From Nilaparvata lugens (taxonomy: Eukaryota; Arthropoda; Insecta; Hemiptera; Delphacidae): a DNA stretch of 64,000 nucleotides. Made by a program: the position numbers and the translations under genes. How positions within the stretch are numbered: the first letter of the stretch is position 1; each line of letters opens with the position of its first letter. Below are positions 34,901 through 44,295 of the stretch, in pieces. Below the pieces are notes generated by a model. It was given only the letters and a program-made list of their open reading frames with translations, searched no databases and was not told where the DNA came from. The DNA is taken from NCBI RefSeq assembly GCF_014356525.2, contig NC_052505.1:9984171-10048170 (forward strand), in the 5' to 3' direction.

Positions 34901-36009
34901 CGCCGGCCAGGAAAACATTGTTGCGAACAGACTTCCATGACCATAGAAAGGACAGACCAGTATTTTTAGTTTATCCTAGCAATGCAGGTACCAAGCCCAG
35001 TCATACCAATGAAGGGGTAGTTGTGGTGGGAGCTCAAGGCCCGCAAAAACCCCTTCCACCATCAAATTTGGCCACTGATCTGGGAGGTGATGATAAAGAT
35101 TCAGACCCATTTCCATTAGATGATGATAAGCATTTTTCAATTGGAGGTAGGGACCGAGTTGATACTCCTATCCTTAAAACAAAAACACCAAATAAGCCAG
35201 CTGTGAAAAATGAATTCCCCTATGCCATACTGAAACCACAAGAGAATATAATGGCTGAAGAAAGAATTTTGACAAACAGTGCTGTAACTAAGGAGTACAA
35301 TGCTTTCAGTCCAACAGTTTCAAGTAGTACCGAAGAAATTAAAGATCATGACTCTGAAATAAACATAATACCCTACCTACAAGACTACATGCCATTTGCT
35401 ACAAAGAAACCATCAACTGTAAGACCTTTGCCTAGCATTCCGTCTCAGCTACTGATTGGTGAAAAAGTTTTTGAGAATAAGAAAGCTCCATCAACAGTGA
35501 GGCCTATTTCAGTTACACTGAATACAAAATTGGGGAGCACTACATTCAGACCGGGAAACCCCTCAGAGCAAACAAAGCCTGTAATTATGTCAGCTCCAAG
35601 TCATCACCAAGTAGCAATGACAAGTGGCGATTCTGAATTTACTGTGGGCGCAATGATGAACTATCAGAAAAACACTGTCAATCACAGACCGGTTGAGATC
35701 CAGCCGCAATCCTCCTCTATTCAGCCAAAGCCAATCGATTTGGAGCCTCCGTTTCAAGCTAGTTTGAGTGCGCCTCAAAGTCAAGGCTGGACAGTTATCA
35801 AAAAAATTGAGAACAAATCCGACATTGAGAGGCATGACAAGGAGCCAGATACTAAAAGTGAACAAATAAATACAGATAGTAAATTCGATTTTGATAACTT
35901 TAAACCAGAGCTCTTTGGGGGTTTCAAGCCAATACTACCTCCAGAATCTGAAGCGAAAAAATCGTCACTCAAAGAAGATGGCATGTTGTCATCCGAACTA
36001 GAAGAGTAG
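31978..36009 (+). CDS. Secreted mucin-like Thr/Ser/Pro/Gln-rich protein, 1343 aa
   Basis: One uninterrupted coding exon. The frame stays open upstream to 31867, but a strong acceptor at 31970 and a good signal peptide (MTCNCCSPVVVSILLVFTT, cleavage probably near residue 30) favour ATG 31978. A compact N-terminal part (residues 45-90) has the aromatic motif YRPPGYYPFHNGEPFF and then MEKDPVTGVVDF. An acidic segment is at about 120-150. A Thr-rich mucin-like region runs over about 215-475, including a TTQRQVTTTT repeat near 245-270 and a Ser run near 375. A Pro/Gln/His-rich region follows at about 480-960, and a mixed charged C-terminus ends SSELEE. There is no transmembrane segment or GPI tail, so it is probably secreted, heavily O-glycosylated or matrix/cuticle-associated. 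I do not recognise a named family. Codons and GC content are higher than the flanks. Confidence 0.85.
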   Translation: MTCNCCSPVVVSILLVFTTILSSALVECSANGTDIQEASVEEVPNPTMTIERADVTDYRPPGYYPFHNGEPFFMEKDPVTGVVDFNKKTNAVTSGYHSKSVEFTSASKQDRVLDEQRANNSTDSDYYEDEEVAIEPQDFKEDEIDRKDGNIEGDSGYRPNDLFKNNPYKISPDLHQFLNLPVHYSSSDKFPLISSSYANTKIQGTGGNRNNSNGYSNHKYVTTSSTQSPSYYTMWHTSSTSTPKPTTTQRQVTTTTTTQRQVTTTTTTTPPPRSTSTTIKYYSTTSAKDPYSEYQEGEDLAYSDYDLEYDQQSSYTQPHSTPSTVLYSKYPTTYHGKVTTGKSTTIKMYDEETEDDVSIVTSLPIDEYFYSKDTASISSSSSSTTSSTTTPSTTITTTQKPTTEQHRETTTPVRTTQTTTTTFLPTSSSSKPSTKTTERPTTIKPISTTQEDYKPIQNNVYNNYYGSQGSFSPMTEEPFRPIFGPIESSPSSQVPVKHHQHNEIKSTAKPYFEYHAPVQEQPIPSANQGKIEFVERIPVEEEASTVYKKPPQHTQIQEPSRPQPSYVYPKYPQENVNKPQFSNQNSEQTHIPNENTNIKPLHETTHYGRPQPTGPIHSVSKIPPAEAPARHPPQKRPPFIRLPEDNQSQFQLKKHANVSIVKIPRPEIPMQPHQRPIPGLVSPAHNKQPSQQTVKFNTPPKQDNHYIKIPMNQENPSYSLQTSFSIGSPSEHPGDKDIPLSRPGQGVGVGQILFPDDTPDHSLTASSDGHKKETIIKGRPQNPRPYITTTYSQNINPQSQPSPILPQRPQRVPIPDLRPPKPGGDVYPRPHWENHGKPPLIFNSNQKQEIPVSSFSTMNRVKQEPPHGQRHDLPNILPQFRPNAKVGVNEYPMNIGMPNERPVREPMDTLQPPPLPQPQHLRANRNDDDVSFLFTEDTSMEKSLSEKNSTKSTYYARNGPQATSRVTTLQMMQQTPARKTLLRTDFHDHRKDRPVFLVYPSNAGTKPSHTNEGVVVVGAQGPQKPLPPSNLATDLGGDDKDSDPFPLDDDKHFSIGGRDRVDTPILKTKTPNKPAVKNEFPYAILKPQENIMAEERILTNSAVTKEYNAFSPTVSSSTEEIKDHDSEINIIPYLQDYMPFATKKPSTVRPLPSIPSQLLIGEKVFENKKAPSTVRPISVTLNTKLGSTTFRPGNPSEQTKPVIMSAPSHHQVAMTSGDSEFTVGAMMNYQKNTVNHRPVEIQPQSSSIQPKPIDLEPPFQASLSAPQSQGWTVIKKIENKSDIERHDKEPDTKSEQINTDSKFDFDNFKPELFGGFKPILPPESEAKKSSLKEDGMLSSELEE

Positions 36010-38460
36010 GCCTACTTGTAAAAATATTGTGATATTCAATAATATGAGATCAAGTTTTTAATCTAATTCAATGCATTACATATCTGTTATACTTGAACTA
36101 TGATATTTTTTCACAAATGATTTAAGTTCCTGACGTGAATCGGATTTACTTCAGGAAATAATATTGATAATAGTATTAAAATATTATATTTTCATATTCT
36201 TGGTAGGTTGTTGAATATGAACAGTATTAGAGAATCTAGTTTTTGCACTCTTTTAAGAGCAGAGAAATTTGTTTAAAAATTGTTGATTGATTGCAATTTT
36301 TTAAATGTGCAGAAAAGTAGATAGTGTATTTTTACTTCGCAATTTCGTTGATACTGATACTTGTTAAATACGGACAATGTATTCTACTAGTAAGTAAAAT
36401 TGGAGAAAATAGAATGTTTGATGCCCGAGGGAAAAATGACATTTCTTCAGAAAATATTCTGATACTCATTTCAATGATATCAAATTACCAATCGGGCAGA
36501 GTAACTTTAAAATTCTTAAATCTAAGTTCGTATATTTTAAGGAGTGAATGAATTTGAATGTGTATTGGTGAATATTATGACCTAGTAATTTATTTATAGA
36601 GAGTCGTATGTATGATGTAAATACTCTAGTTTAGGTGAAACTCATGTGTTTTAGAGACTATTAAATTGTTAAGAGAATGTAAGATGTAAATGTAAATGTT
36701 GCCAGTAATACAGTATAAAGGAGAATGACATGTGAATAATTACAGCAGTCATAACATTATGAAATATATCGACCACGATATTCCATGAAATCAATCAATA
36801 ATCGAGCATAATTAATACTTTTCACAACTGAATTTATTTGAATTCACGATTTTACTCAGATTTTTAACTTATCTAAAGAACTTAATATATAAATTTATAA
36901 CAAATATTTCTGGCAACATTATCATTCTTATTCAAGTACTTTAAGAGCTTTTACACAACTATTTAATGAGATTAATAATTGTAAATATTAGGTGATGTAC
37001 AAGTTAGTAACAAAGTATATTTTATCATACTTATACATAATATTTTGATTATAAATTAATTTTTCACTAGGTACTACTAAGATTAGTTCTCCAAAATTTC
37101 AAATTCAGTTCTCAGGTTGATTCATAATTTATTGCTTCTTTATAAAAAACCATTAGAAAATGTTCAAATCAGCTCATATTAAACAAAAATTGATAAATAT
37201 TCTAATCTTCAGATAGCTATGAATGAATTTTATACTAACGTTGTCATTATGGGAGTATTTTATCATGAAACAGAATTCATCATGTAATATTTCTCAGTAC
37301 TTAAAACAGTATTTTCTTTCAAAAATGATTTCCTACACAGTTTAGAAAACAACTTCTTTGAATACATCAAGATTAATAGTCTATCAGAATCCCATCTTCA
37401 TTCATAAGCATTAAGCAAATTAATTCACATGAGCAATTACATTGCTCATTGAAATGATTGCAAAACTAGATTATAACTGAATTTGTATTATACAGTAGCT
37501 GGAATTTTAATGATAGATAACAGGGGAATCATAACCATTTATAAGATTATATGTGAGACACAATAATTATAATATACTGTAATAATTTGAGTATTATATT
37601 TTAATTATCCGATTTAAGCTTGGCTAAACTCGAAATTTATTTACATTAAGTTGAAGTACAGCTGAATAACCAAAACTGTTATTAGGTGCTACAAGCTTCG
37701 AAATTATTCAATGTCAAAGTTGGAATTAATATAGTTTAACCGGATTTGCATTGTTTGAAGTTAACAGATTTCGAAATCTTATCCACAGATTTCGAACCAC
37801 AATATTATGATAGCAGCTTTAATTGCAAAACACTAAAGATTAATACTAAGGAAATTCAATCCTATATAATATAGTCATCAAGGTTCCATGACATTTGAAT
37901 CTGTAAATTAATCAGTAATTCAATCCTGAAGGGACCCTTTAAAATTGTCAGTTCCTTCTAAGCACAACGAGTCAAACTTGATAAATGTGAGGATCATCAA
38001 TTGGACAAACCAGTATTAATTCTGCCATTTTTTCGTCTGGACTCGATCAATTTATGACAAAAATTCAAGAGATAGATAGTCATAATTGATTTCAGCTTTG
38101 ACACAATTTGAATGATTGAAAATGGATTTTAGCTTATTTTGCCGAAATGTTTGATGGTGGTGGAAAGCAGGGAAAGTGTGGTAAGGTCCTCGATACCTTC
38201 AACACAACTATGGGTTATTTATAGGTTGTGGTTAGCTTTAATCCTTCATTTAAGTATTGTAATTTCATGCTAATGAGTCATTACCATAGTTATAAAAGTT
38301 TAATTAATCATTTGAAATACATGTATTTTTAAATATTTTTATTTCATGTAAGCTTATTTATCATATTTTAATTTGCCTTATCTAATAATATAATGATTTC
38401 ATCAAAAAAACAATATAGTAATATATTTTTATGAAACACAAATTGAATAAAGATTTTCTG
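36010..38460 (+). other. Probable long 3' UTR of the mucin-like gene
   Basis: 2.4 kb of AT-rich sequence without open frames and, unlike most of the window, without any repeat I could match elsewhere. An AATAAA signal lies at 38446-38451. The lack of insertions suggests constraint. The exact end is inference. Confidence 0.5.
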
Positions 38461-38670
38461 TAATTATCCAGCCAAAGCTGCTATATTTTTTTACTTTTAT
38501 ATTTCGAGAATAATATCTGTGGTGTACAGAACTTAAGATGTTTGGGAATGCATCCTATTGTCAGTTGAATTATTTATGAATATTGATAAAATACATAATT
38601 TATTTATTTAACTGAATTGCTATGAGTTATTTCGACCATTTCCTTTTCACTCACAATAGTTTCTATATTC

Positions 38671-38746
38671 AGGTCCACGTAAATATGGCCGTGGAGAAAG
38701 ATAGGAAAACAGCGTTGACGATTTTCTCTGCCTTGCCAATGCGTTC
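38671..38746 (+). repeat. Fragment of the TA-inserting MITE, left end
   Basis: AGGTCCACGTAAATATGGCC, then GTGGAGAAAGATAGGAAAAC and GCGTTG, match the left 75 bases of the copies at 49864 and 53897. The right end is missing. Confidence 0.7.
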
Positions 38747-38798
38747 TAATTCAAAGCGCCCTAGACAGTACAAAGATGTGAATCTGAATTAAACAAAA

Positions 38799-38880
38799 GG
38801 TGTTGAGTTCGATTCCCAGACCGGCGAATAGTACATTTTTTGATAGTAGTTTAGAACTCTCATCTGAATTCCTTTAAAAG
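38799..38880 (+). repeat. SINE-like tail with tRNA T-arm motif, family A relative
   Basis: GAGTTCGATTCCCAGACCGG at 38805-38824 followed by CGAATAGTACATTTTTTGAT and AGTAGTT parallels the loop and right half-arm of the element at 2786-3057. The foldback arms are absent. This suggests the T-arm segment is an original, conserved part of the family. Confidence 0.6.
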
Positions 38881-38893
38881 ATTATACCTAGAA

Positions 38894-39551
38894 CTAGCCG
38901 TCAGGCTCGCTTCGCTCGCCATATCCGTCTAGCAAGGGGGCTCCGCCCCCTGGACCCCCGACTGGATCGTCCAGAAATGAGATCAGCGGGCTCGCTTCGC
39001 TCGCCTAGATTTTTCATTCGAGCATGCTTCATTCCATCAGAAAGTCAAAGTACTGAGAAAACGCAGAAAAGCTGAGAAAAACGCTGATTTTGGTCGTATC
39101 TTTGATGAAATATTAAAGTCACCTCATCACAACATTTTTAGACCCTACCTAAACCTTTGTCTAAAATTTGGACATTTTCTGTCTATTACTTGATGAAAGA
39201 ACTGAGAAAACGCAAAAAACGCTAATTTTGGGCGTATCTTTAACGTTATTGAAAATTCCTTCTAACACAACATTATTACACCCTAGCTGAGTTCCTGTAC
39301 TAAATTTGAACATTTTCTGTTCATTTGTTCTCGATAAAGCTGAGAAAACGCTAAAAAACGCTGGAAAACACAGATTTTGGGCGTATCTTTAAAAATTTTT
39401 CCAAATCCGTTCTTAGTGCGCCTCTAAAGGGCCAACTGAACATACCTACCAAATTTGAACGTTTTTGGTCCGGTAGATTTTTAGTTCTGTGAGTGAGTGA
39501 GTCAGTCAGTCAGTCAGTGAGTGAGTGCCATTTCGCTTTTATATATATAGA
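38894..39551 (-). mobile_element. Non-autonomous Helitron-like element, 658 bp
   Basis: Read on the minus strand it begins TCTATATATATAAAAGCGAA (39551) and ends CTAG (38894), inserted between host A and T. Its 3' hairpin is GGCGAGCGAAGCGAGCC, six bases before CTAG. A second GC-rich inverted repeat, AGGGGGCGGAGCCCCCT, lies further in. The body has three diverged repeats of about 135-145 bp with GCTGAGAAAACGC and TTTTGGGCGTATCTTT, and a subterminal GTGAGTGAG/GTCAGTCAG tract at 39488-39527. There is no Rep/helicase frame. Confidence 0.8.
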
Positions 39552-39553
39552 TG

Positions 39554-39622
39554 GGAATAATAATCTCACTGTTATGGTCACTTCCACCAACACTAATATG
39601 TGGAAATCAATCTTCAAGCGGC
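39554..39622 (+). repeat. Half-copy of the 955-1128 foldback family
   Basis: GGGAATAATAATCTCAC..CACT.ATATGTGG.AATC parallels the right arm of the element at 955-1128. It abuts the Helitron-like element, so the Helitron may have inserted at its edge. Confidence 0.5.
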
Positions 39623-40958
39623 ACCATTTTGTGTACGTTATATAAAATATTACTGTGTGCATAATCCATTACCTTGAGCATAACCTGATGTTGGTTATCA
39701 CGGTATTGGCAGTGCCACCCATATTACTAGCCTATCAAGGCACAATTTTTATAGAAAGCAAGTTGAACAGAGTATATGCTTAGACATGGCACGGACGTGA
39801 TGAAATCAAATGCCTACTAGCGCACAAAGTGGCAAAATTTAATACTGAAGTCAACATTATGCTCCAAGTAATCCAAGAAGAGTTCATCTACCGGATTATA
39901 AGATCATCTCCAAGAGAGATGTGGAGAGATTGATTGATTGAGTACTTTATTACAATATATACTGGCTTATACATTTATATACAATAGCTTACAATAAAGC
40001 AAAATTATGGATGAATTTACATAATATAGACTAAGAAAATAATTATTGAACTGTATATGATATGAAAAAAGTAATTTGGTATAACTATAGATACTGTGAT
40101 TTTGTTATGCATCTACATAAATTGGCGGAGCTTTGGACATATCAATGTCCATTCTTCGGAAAGAATATTCGAAGTATCCTTCCCACTAATTCTCTACCAA
40201 AACGAGATGTGGAGAGAGAGAGAGAGAGAGAAAGCGATCGTTTTTTAATATACAACCATTTGTGTACATAGGATAGACAAAGGCGCAAGCCACATCTCTT
40301 CTCTGTTTGTAGTGGTTTCTGTGATATTGGAACCTAATAAAAATCCTCTATTATACAAGGTTGCACCAAGCAAGATCAATCTAATACAAAATCAGTATAA
40401 TGCTATTAGCATCATTTAATACAATAGTTTGTTGCAATCAAGCATTAGTTGATAGTATATATCTATCATCAAAAGATTGATTTTGGCTTATATTGTCGAT
40501 GAAGTTTCATTGGTATGAGAATTTTGAAAGAATATAGTACCCGAAGATTAATTACATAGATTCTTGATTTAAAATAGGTAATACATCAATTTTCTTCCAA
40601 CTTATGGAAGAGTACTTGACAGCTTAACTATCTATCTATTAATAAACAATTGATATAACTAAGCCAGGCAGGTTTTTGGAGAATTTAACAAACATTAAAT
40701 TTTACATAAAATTATTATTTATAATTGTTTACAGAAACGTATTTCAACAATAAAATGTTTTAAATTGGAAGAATTTAACAAATTATCAATCTTATATTTA
40801 TACATGGTATATCATTTATAAATAAAAATGAGTTATCAAGTTACATACATAATGTTTGTTGTCCTGATTCACTGTAGTTTCCATATAGTTTATGTTCAAA
40901 AACGTCTACGATTCCAGAAATTAAACTGAATTCTTTGCTGTTTCAACGGTGGATGAAA
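39623..40958. other. Unassigned AT-rich DNA with a (GA)n run
   Basis: A GAGA dinucleotide run lies at 40212-40231. TTGATTGATTGAGTACTTTA near 39932 is of the kind found at LINE 3' ends. No gene is supported on the plus strand. If the minus-strand exons that follow are real, this may be their 3' UTR. Confidence 0.4.
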
Positions 40959-41022
40959 TCATAAAGCTTCAAGTTGTACAGACTTATGAGTTGTGAACTC
41001 TACCAGCGGTATCACATGTTTC
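40959..41022 (-). CDS. Candidate terminal exon, unidentified gene
   Basis: On the minus strand TCTTTTATTTTGCAG is a good splice acceptor, followed by a short open segment of one base plus 20 codons (KHVIPLVEFTTHKSVQLEAL) and a stop. The composition is protein-like. I recognise no family. An alternative frame ends sooner. The exon at 41188-41373 is upstream in the same orientation, but no good donor links the two. Confidence 0.3.
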
Positions 41023-41187
41023 CTGCAAAATAAAAGATTTGAAATGTTTGTTTTTCCACAAGAAATACATATAAAAACTTATTTGAACAATAAAAATATT
41101 TTCAAATGAATCAGTTTTGACATAATCTTTTGAGGAGTTATTGAAACAATAACTATAACATCTATTGAGACAAAAGCTGAAAAGATG

Positions 41188-41373
41188 TCAGGCAGGTGGT
41201 TCCAAGACCCCTTCGAATTCAACACTTGAAGGAGGACAATTTTGAAGTGCCAAGCTGTCGTCTATTTGAGTGAGGAACTGTTTCCTGGTGCTGGCATTGA
41301 AAATGTTCAACCATTTGCCAGAGTCAGTGAGTGAGCACCCAGCAAGCGTTTTCAAGACATCATTTTCAAGGTG
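41188..41373 (-). CDS. Candidate exon, unidentified gene
   Basis: On the minus strand TCTGTCGATCATCCAG reads as an acceptor, followed by 61 codons and a stop. The segment has protein-like composition, including GKWLNIFNASTRKQFLTQID and LALQNCPPSS. The frame stays open a further 30 bases upstream. It is GC-richer than its surroundings and not part of any repeat found here. No family recognised. It may be a last exon itself or join 40959-41022 by a non-obvious donor. Confidence 0.35.
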   Translation of the reverse strand, partial: HLENDVLKTLAGCSLTDSGKWLNIFNASTRKQFLTQIDDSLALQNCPPSSVEFEGVLEPPA

Positions 41374-41478
41374 CTGGATGATCGACAGAAGTACCGTATA
41401 TAGGAAATATTTATACGAGAATACTCTTGATCTTTAACACTGCCATAATATGATCATAATGTGTGGTCAAAAAACCAA

Positions 41479-41713
41479 GTCATAACCCTTGTCTTATATA
41501 GCTCTCTGCTATAAAAGGTTTCTATGATGCTATAAACCCAGGAATGCCCTGGCGGACAGTCAAGAAATGGGATTATAACTGATTTCTCATTTATCAATAT
41601 CAGTACCGGTACTCTCTTCCGGTCAACATGGATTCTAATGGTCATATGTGGAAATCCTGATTGTACTGCCAAGAATGGAAAAGCCCTCCGAATAAGCCAA
41701 TCCAGGGTGCTGG
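41479..41713 (+). repeat. 235-bp direct repeat, left copy
   Basis: Starts GTCATAACCCTTGTCTTATA and ends GCCAATCCAGGGTGCTGG. It is almost identical to 43292-43526, with a few substitutions. The two copies bracket a non-LTR reverse transcriptase. The minus-strand frame within it has no known domain. Confidence 0.9.
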
Positions 41714-41754
41714 AGTTGACATATCCCATGTAGACTAGTTAAAGCCTCAGCGCA

Positions 41755-43190
41755 TATTATAGCTGAACTTTGTCGTTGATTATTAATAAGTCATTGGAAG
41801 AAGGGAAGTTTCCAGAAGCGATTAAAACATCTAAACTGGTCCCAATATATAAAAGAATGAAAAAGATGTAGTAAGCAACTATAGACCTGTAGCTGTACAA
41901 TCAGTCTATTCCAAAGTTTTTGAAGTTGCTTATCTGGACAGATTGATTCCATATTTGGAGCAACACCGATTGATAAGTGGTAGACAATTCGGATTCCGTA
42001 AGAAAAAAAAGCACAGCAGATGCAATTTTTGCCTTATTAACTGCAGTGTACGATAAAGTAGATTGTACGGACGAGGTGTACACAATATTCTACGATATGA
42101 CCAAGGCATTCGATTGTGTTAATCACAGAAGGTTGAAGCTAAAACTTGTCAAGTATGGAATCACAGGAAAACCTTGGATTGGATAATCACTTACTTGGAA
42201 AACCGACAAAAACTGTCACTGTGAGTCACATGGGAAAGGATAATGTTATTAGACATATAAGATCACAAGTGCAACAGGATGTTAACATAGGAGTGCCGCA
42301 AGGCTCAAATATGGGTCCAGTTCTTTTCCTGCTTTTTGTGAATGATCTTCCAACTTCAGTACAAGCGGGGGAGATTTGGATGTTTGCAGATGATGTGTGT
42401 CACCTCTTAGTAGACAGGAATTCTTCTGAAGCAATTAAGAAAACGCAACAAGGTTTGAATGAGATGAGTATATGGTGCACAGAAAATAAGCTGGTACTAA
42501 AACAAAAGAAAACGTGTGTGATGCAGTTCATAATGTTAATAAAAGAGACTTTAGTCCACGTTTGCGCATTGGTGATCAACACTTGCAATTGAATGAAAAT
42601 GCAAATACTTGGGAGTACACATTGCTGACAATCTACGTTGGGAAGAACACATTAATAATGTCGCTAAGAGATTAAACGTAGTGTGTTGCCTTGCACGTCG
42701 CCTGCAGAAAGTAGTGGACACTGAAGTATTGATGAAAGTTTATTATGGCTGCTTCCACAGTGTTTTAACATATGGCATCATATTCTGGGGAAATTGCACA
42801 GAAGCAGAAAGAGTATTCTTACTGCAAAAAAGAATAGTCAGAATTATAAGTGGTGCACACTATATTGAACATTGCAAACCAATATTCAGGAAGTTACAAG
42901 TGTTAACATTAACGGATGTGTACATACTGGAGTCAGCGACAACAATCCTGAAATATCCTGATCATTTTGAAAGAAACTCCAGCATTCACCACCACAATAC
43001 TAGGCAGAGAGGGAACGTCCACATAGATAGACAACGGACAACACTAGCCTTGAATAGTACGAGGAATGTAGCCAGCAGGGTGTTTAACAGGCTCCCCTTA
43101 GACATAAGGAGGTATAGTGATCCTGCAATCTTCAGAAAATCTTTGAAGACATATCTGCTGGAAAAGAACTAATATTCCATGAAAGAGTTC
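41755..43190 (+). pseudogene. Broken non-LTR (jockey/CR1-like) reverse transcriptase
   Basis: Successive plus frames give RT landmarks: FGFRKKKSTADAIF (about 41986-42030), the palm motif YDMTKAFDCVNHR, VPQGSNMGPVLFLLFVNDLP, the catalytic FADDV (about 42383), then a thumb and tail with LTYGIIFWGN, HHNTRQRGN and FNRLPLDIRR, ending YLLEKN at 43172. Frame breaks occur near 41860, 41975, 42180 and 42590. There is no endonuclease. It is a 5'-truncated, decayed LINE copy between two 235-bp direct repeats. The clade is judged from motif style only. Confidence 0.88.
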
Positions 43191-43291
43191 TGGGAGGACG
43201 TCTGACCTCAAGTTGAATCGGACAAACGACAACCACGGCTGCAAAGCTTCCAGTGGGATCATCACAAGTATGCAAGTAAGTAACGACCAAA

Positions 43292-43526
43292 GTCATAACC
43301 CTTGTCTTATATAGCTCTCTGCTATAAAAGGTTTCTATGATGCTATAAACCCAGGAATGCCCTGGCGGACAGTCAAAAAATGGGATTATAACTGATTTCT
43401 CATTTATCAATATCAGTACCGGTACTCTCTTCCGGTCAACATGGATTCTAATGGTCATATGTGGAAATCCTGATTGTACTGCCAAGAATGGAAAAGCCCT
43501 CCGAATAAGCCAATCCAGGGTCCTGG
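43292..43526 (+). repeat. 235-bp direct repeat, right copy
   Basis: Partner of 41479-41713. The right flank continues TCTTCACAAAGGAG, the left copy's flank AGTTGACATATCCC, so the homology stops sharply at CTGG. See the finding on long direct repeats around LINE fragments. Confidence 0.9.
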
Positions 43527-43552
43527 TCTTCACAAAGGAGTATGGTTAGTAA

Positions 43553-43575
43553 ATAACAACAACTGTTGTTGTTAT
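43553..43575. repeat. Perfect 11-bp palindrome
   Basis: ATAACAACAAC-T-GTTGTTGTTAT, 26 bases after the right direct repeat. A triplet-like hairpin; no function can be assigned. Confidence 0.7.
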
Positions 43576-43995
43576 CAACAGTAACATTAATTTATTTGTC
43601 CCAACGTATTTATTGTGTGATCTGAAACCCCAAAATTATCTCTCAGATAATAAAAAATTTAGGCTCTCAATATAATATCTTAGCTACCATCAAAACACCG
43701 TTATACAGAGTAGCCCATATTTTCTGTATAATGAGGCACCACCATTTAGCATTACACCGTATAATGCTTCTTATATTTCATGTTAGATTGAGCTGAGTTT
43801 TGACAATTAAAAGAAAGTGATCGGTAGATGGTAATGCTCTATGACAACTTTACAAGGCTTAATACAACTCAAGGCTTGACACGCAAGTGCTATAAAATCA
43901 AATATTCAGCTACGTTAGTATCAACTATTCGGACAGTACCAATCAATAGCCTACATGAATTATTCACACAAATTATCGTTCAGCTTTAGTATAGG

Positions 43996-44295
43996 CTACT
44001 CCAAAATCAATACAGGCTGAGATATCATCTTAAACAAAGTAAACATACTATTATCCTTTTTTCCTCGGTCGAGTCCGTTTTCTTGATTGTGTTTGATTGA
44101 TTCAACTTCCCTTTTCATTTCCTTGATGACAGTTGCCAAAGCTTCAGGATGAACACCATTCTCGCATAATCTTACACAGTAAGTTAAAGTTTCAGCATCT
44201 AAACCTGTATTCAAAAGATTAGAAATTTCCATTATCGCAGAGAATGTTTCTCGAGCATCATTATTCTTTTTGGCTGATGACTCATTATCACACAT
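43996..44295 (-). CDS. MZT1: MOZART1, mitotic-spindle organizing protein 1 (99 aa)
   Basis: The core, about residues 13-70, matches the MOZART1 family closely: ARETFSAIMEISNLLNTGLD, then ETLTYCVRLCENGVHPEALA and VIKEMKREVE. The family is a small three-helix protein that binds N-terminal regions of gamma-tubulin complex proteins and helps recruit gamma-tubulin ring complexes to microtubule organising centres. The ATG at 44295 gives MCDNESSAKK; an ATG nine codons upstream is also in frame but adds an atypical FVNFIVCK. The core is uninterrupted. The tail after NQENGLDRGKK is longer than usual for the family. A GTATGT donor-like site (44048-44043) suggests the real C-terminus may be spliced and the last about 17 residues read into intron. 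AATAAA signals on this strand lie near 43596 and 43613. It stands alone, with LINE debris on both sides. Confidence 0.93.
   Translation of the reverse strand: MCDNESSAKKNNDARETFSAIMEISNLLNTGLDAETLTYCVRLCENGVHPEALATVIKEMKREVESIKHNQENGLDRGKKDNSMFTLFKMISQPVLILE

Noticed and set aside
39488..39530. CRISPR-like short repeats (GTGAGTGAG/GTCAGTCAG)
   Set aside because: Simple tandem tetranucleotides without spacers, inside a Helitron-like element in an animal genome.
41479..43526. LTR retrotransposon with 235-bp LTRs
   Set aside because: The enclosed RT has non-LTR motifs, there is no protease, integrase or RNase H, no TG...CA repeat ends and no primer-binding site.
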